Source of the DNA: DATLYT01 sp035574455
GTDB lineage: Bacteria; Bacteroidota; Ignavibacteria; UBA10030
NCBI GenBank assembly: GCA_035574455.1
Contig: DATLYT010000100.1
Coordinates: forward strand, 1-9,037
Length of the DNA: 9,037 bases
Direction: 5' to 3'
A model generated the notes under the pieces. That model saw nothing but the letters and a program-made list of their open reading frames with translations, did not search any database and was not told where the DNA came from. The position numbers and the translations under genes are program-made. Shown in pieces: positions 6,948-9,037 of this stretch. Within the stretch, counting starts at the first letter, position 1. Each line of letters begins with the position of its first letter.

Positions 6948-7904
6948 ATGCTCTCGATCAAGAAAATCCTTTTTCCCACAGACTTCTCTCGTGGGGCAAA
7001 TCTTGCGCTCCTTGAGGCGTTGTTTCTTGCCGAACAGCACCAGGCCGAACTCCATTTCGTCCATATTGTCGACCCGTACGACGATCCGAATAATCCCACG
7101 CACCGATTCCCAACGGTCCAAGAGCTAACCGCTCTCACGAAAGATCTTCTCTCCTCCGAACGACTGCCTGCGTTTGCACCCGAAAAACTGGCGAGCGTAA
7201 AACTGGTGACAACGTTTGAACGACACCTCTCGGTGGCTACAGCTATTCTGAGCTACGTGGAGAGGAACGATATCGATCTCATTGTGATGGGGACACACGG
7301 ACGCCGGGGATTACGCCATCTGTTACTCGGCAGCGTTACGGAAGAGGTGGTTCGATTTGCACCCTGTCCGGTTTTCACGGTACGTGACCAGAAAGGGCCC
7401 ATGACTGTTCGGCCCATCCGCCGCATTCTCGTACCGGTCGATTTTTCGGAACATGCGCGGCAAGCCTTAGCACACGCGAAGGAACTCGCGTCGCTCTACA
7501 GCGCCGAACTCCAGATCTTGCACGTGTTCGAAGAAGTGACACATCCGGCTTTTTATGTCAGCGGGAAAACATCGATTTTCGAATTCATGCCTCAGATCCA
7601 AACCGAAGCGACCAAGCAGATTCAGCAACTTCTGGATGAGGTAGTTGGAAACAGATATCCGGCAGAAATCTACTTGAAGGAAGGCCATCCTGCACAGGAA
7701 ATCGTCAACTTCGTTGGCGACCATGGGACCGACCTGATTGTCATCGCAACGCATGGATTGACGGGTATCGAACACTTCTTACTCGGCAGCGTTACGGAGA
7801 AGGTCGTTCGCATGGCGGCGTGCCCGGTGTTCACGGTGAAGGGTTTCGGCAAGTCGCTGGTGCCCGGGACCTTTATTATTACAGCATCAGAGGATCACAC
7901 GTAG
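6948..7904 (+). CDS. Tandem-domain universal stress protein (UspA family)
   Basis: This 318-residue cytoplasmic protein consists of two UspA domains in one chain, about residues 3-146 and 157-298. Each starts with the typical strand (KKILFPTDFS and RRILVPVDFS) and ends with the nucleotide-binding motif G-x2-G-x9-G-S/T. In domain 1 this is G115, G118, G128, S129. In domain 2 the first glycine is Ala267, followed by G270, G280, S281. The motif spacing matches ATP-binding family members, so ATP binding is plausible at least in domain 1. The domains are offset by 152 residues, and a 20-nt stretch is identical in DNA between them (7323-7342 and 7779-7798). The family is usually induced by growth arrest or stress; the molecular role of this member is unknown. 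It is last in the thioredoxin-tonB cluster, with a hairpin-rich region behind it. Confidence 0.95.
   Translation: MLSIKKILFPTDFSRGANLALLEALFLAEQHQAELHFVHIVDPYDDPNNPTHRFPTVQELTALTKDLLSSERLPAFAPEKLASVKLVTTFERHLSVATAILSYVERNDIDLIVMGTHGRRGLRHLLLGSVTEEVVRFAPCPVFTVRDQKGPMTVRPIRRILVPVDFSEHARQALAHAKELASLYSAELQILHVFEEVTHPAFYVSGKTSIFEFMPQIQTEATKQIQQLLDEVVGNRYPAEIYLKEGHPAQEIVNFVGDHGTDLIVIATHGLTGIEHFLLGSVTEKVVRMAACPVFTVKGFGKSLVPGTFIITASEDHT
7323..7342 (+). repeat. 20-nt direct repeat, copy 1 (within UspA domain 1)
   Basis: TTACTCGGCAGCGTTACGGA is present without mismatch here and again 456 bases downstream, exactly 152 codons and in the same frame. It encodes the LLGSVTE part of the nucleotide-binding motif. 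Confidence 0.9.
7779..7798 (+). repeat. 20-nt direct repeat, copy 2 (within UspA domain 2)
   Basis: Second identical copy, in the corresponding position of the second UspA domain. Both the codons and the residues match copy 1. Confidence 0.9.
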
Positions 7905-7920
7905 CCAAGGCGTGGGGCCT

Positions 7921-7940
7921 GACAGCGTTGTGTCGCTGTC
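7921..7940 (+). other. Hairpin just after the universal stress protein gene
   Basis: GACAGCG (7921-7927), loop TTGTGT, CGCTGTC (7934-7940) is a perfect 7-bp stem starting 16 nt after the stop. The right arm, as TCGCTGTC, is repeated at 7956-7963, so the left arm could pair with either copy. No T run follows, so it is not a classic terminator. Confidence 0.5.
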
Positions 7941-7997
7941 GTCATTGGCTTCACATCGCTGTCCATCATAACACGGAGAGAATGTTAGCGAGTGTTA

Positions 7998-8018
7998 TCC
8001 CGATTACAGCAATCGGGA
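7998..8018 (+). other. Second hairpin in the region between uspA-type gene and cytochrome
   Basis: TCCCGATT (7998-8005), loop ACAGC, AATCGGGA (8011-8018) is a perfect 8-bp stem with a 5-nt loop. No T run follows it. It could be part of a structured 3' end or a small RNA. Confidence 0.5.
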
Positions 8019-8050
8019 AGCTCAGAGCTGCAATGCATAGACCAGGAAGC

Positions 8051-8084
8051 GCCCCGTCTGAGTCAACGATGCGGGGCATTTTCA
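8051..8084 (+). terminator. Probable Rho-independent terminator
   Basis: GCCCCGT (8051-8057) pairs with GCGGGGC (8071-8077), a GC-rich 7-bp stem with one G-U pair and a 13-nt loop, followed at once by ATTTTC. It would end the thioredoxin-tonB-stress protein transcript 147 nt after the last stop and separate it from the cytochrome gene. The T tract is short, so efficiency is uncertain. Confidence 0.6.
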
Positions 8085-8093
8085 TCTTCACCC

Positions 8094-8099
8094 TATAAT
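8094..8099 (+). promoter_or_regulatory. Candidate -10 element of the cytochrome gene
   Basis: TATAAT matches the sigma-70 -10 consensus exactly and sits 14 nt before the ATG at 8114. No TTGACA-like -35 is seen 16-18 nt upstream, where the terminator stem lies, and there is no extended -10 TG. If used, the leader would be only a few bases long. Confidence 0.3.
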
Positions 8100-8113
8100 C
8101 GGCTGACTTACCC

Positions 8114-9037
8114 ATGAACCGTACAACTGGAAAAGCGAAATTTCTACCCACAATACTTGTTCTTCTTGTCCTGCTTACTCCTGTAGCGTTGCTCGCTCAG
8201 ACCCGAGCCGATTGTCTTGCCTGCCATAGTGATCAGAGTTTGGCGACGGAGCGGAAGGGCAAGGAAGTTTCTCTGTACGTCAACGAGGAGATCCTCAACA
8301 ACTCGCCCCACAAGAAGCTTCCTTGTGTCGCATGTCATACAGGGTTCGATCCTAACAATGTTCCGCATAAAGAAGAAATCGAACCGGTCAATTGTTTGAC
8401 CTGCCATCAGAGTGCACCGCGTAAGCATGCCTTCCATCCGCAAATGCTTAGAGCGAGTGGAAGGGACGGCAAACCGGATGTTTCCTGCAAACACTGCCAC
8501 GGCACGCATGATGTCGTTTCGCCACGCGTGCCCGGCTCGAAGTTTCACACGTCCAAACTCATCGAGTCGTGCGGAACCTGCCACGCGGATGTGAAGCAGA
8601 CATTTGCCACGTCGGCGCATGCCAAGGCATTGGCAGAGAATGCCGCCGGCGCGCCCACCTGCTTGACGTGCCACAATAACGGGATGCCGACAACGCACGC
8701 TGGTGGCGACACGGCGAAGGTGAAGATTGCCCAGGAGAAGAAGTGTCTGAGCTGTCATCTTGACGACCCGGATGTACGATCCCGCACGGCCCCGTCGGCG
8801 GGTTTCATCGCCGCGTACGAAAAGAGCATCCACGGTCAGGCTCTCCTCAAGGGCAGTGGGAAGGCGGCGAATTGCATTGATTGTCACGGCGCACACGAAA
8901 TGAAGAGAAGCTTAGACCCTGCGGCGACGGTGAACAAGATGCATATTCCGGAGACGTGCGGCCAGTGTCATGGGGAAATCGCGCAAGAGTTCAACGAAAG
9001 CGTCCACGGTAAAGCGCTCGTGAGAGGTGTCAAGGAT
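8114..9037 (+). CDS. Exported multihaem c-type cytochrome, 3' partial
   Basis: The frame stays open to the window end, giving 308 visible residues. Residues 1-28 form a Sec signal peptide: a basic start, a hydrophobic core at about 10-27 and the likely cleavage site LLA|QT. The mature part has nine haem-attachment CxxCH motifs, at residues 34, 71, 94, 125, 153, 183, 211, 254 and 282, plus many other histidines that could be distal ligands. A module [FY]-x2-S-x-H-[AG]-x-A-L recurs at 164, 235 and 293, the first two each followed by a CxxCH exactly 19 residues later. This is a periplasmic or envelope electron-transfer protein; the redox partner and exact family cannot be fixed. A TAA in frame at 8096-8098 excludes an earlier start. 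No Shine-Dalgarno sequence precedes the ATG, unlike most other genes here. Confidence 0.95.
   Translation, partial: MNRTTGKAKFLPTILVLLVLLTPVALLAQTRADCLACHSDQSLATERKGKEVSLYVNEEILNNSPHKKLPCVACHTGFDPNNVPHKEEIEPVNCLTCHQSAPRKHAFHPQMLRASGRDGKPDVSCKHCHGTHDVVSPRVPGSKFHTSKLIESCGTCHADVKQTFATSAHAKALAENAAGAPTCLTCHNNGMPTTHAGGDTAKVKIAQEKKCLSCHLDDPDVRSRTAPSAGFIAAYEKSIHGQALLKGSGKAANCIDCHGAHEMKRSLDPAATVNKMHIPETCGQCHGEIAQEFNESVHGKALVRGVKD

Noticed and set aside
7820..8098. A 92-codon plus-strand frame spanning the end of the stress protein gene and the intergenic region.
   Set aside because: It overlaps the well-supported stress protein in another frame and covers three hairpins; the translation has no recognisable motif.
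8144..8896. A 250-codon open frame on the minus strand opposite the cytochrome gene.
   Set aside because: The plus strand encodes a signal peptide and nine CxxCH motifs; the antisense frame has no recognisable domain.
1..9037. Search for CRISPR repeats, transposase genes, tRNA or rRNA, toxin-antitoxin or phage genes.
   Set aside because: No regularly spaced repeats, transposase motifs or RNA gene signatures were seen by eye; all gene-length frames are explained by the listed genes or their shadows.

Overview
The window reads as ordinary chromosomal DNA of a free-living bacterium with anaerobic or micro-oxic redox metabolism. All seven credible genes lie on the plus strand. There are no mobile elements, RNA genes or CRISPR repeats that I can see. 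The TonB C-terminal domain style and the cyanobacteria/Chlorobi-like PFOR point loosely to the Bacteroidota/Chlorobiota/Ignavibacteriota side of the tree. Strong AGGAGG-type ribosome binding sites argue against a typical Bacteroidetes. This placement is inference at low confidence.

Layout: (1) 2-3571, a nearly complete single-chain pyruvate:ferredoxin oxidoreductase (NifJ/PFOR) whose first roughly 20 codons lie upstream of the window. (2) 3583-3888 and 3949-4299, two small cysteine-rich proteins directly behind it. The first looks like a zinc ribbon. The second carries two copies of a four-cysteine motif with exactly the same spacing (CxxC-x8-C-x7-C). (3) 4300-4615, a gene-free stretch with small inverted repeats. 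(4) 4616-5575, a MoaA-like radical SAM protein that keeps both Fe-S cysteine sets but lacks two of three GTP-anchoring arginines and the terminal Gly-Gly. (5) 5576-5790, an intergenic leader with a perfect hairpin. (6) 5791-7904, a tight cluster of thioredoxin (WCAPC), TonB-like protein and tandem-domain universal stress protein, with gaps of 27 and 20 nt. (7) 7905-8113, an intergenic region with three hairpins, the last a plausible Rho-independent terminator. (8) 8114-9037, the start of an exported multihaem c-type cytochrome with nine CxxCH motifs visible, cut by the window end.

The recurring theme is redox chemistry: Fe-S and thiamine diphosphate chemistry in PFOR, cysteine-rich small proteins, radical SAM chemistry, thiol-disulfide exchange and periplasmic haem electron transfer. 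Nothing in the sequence shows that the three transcription blocks act together. The observations most worth following are the duplicated four-cysteine protein behind PFOR and the MoaA-like enzyme whose substrate site does not look like a GTP cyclase.
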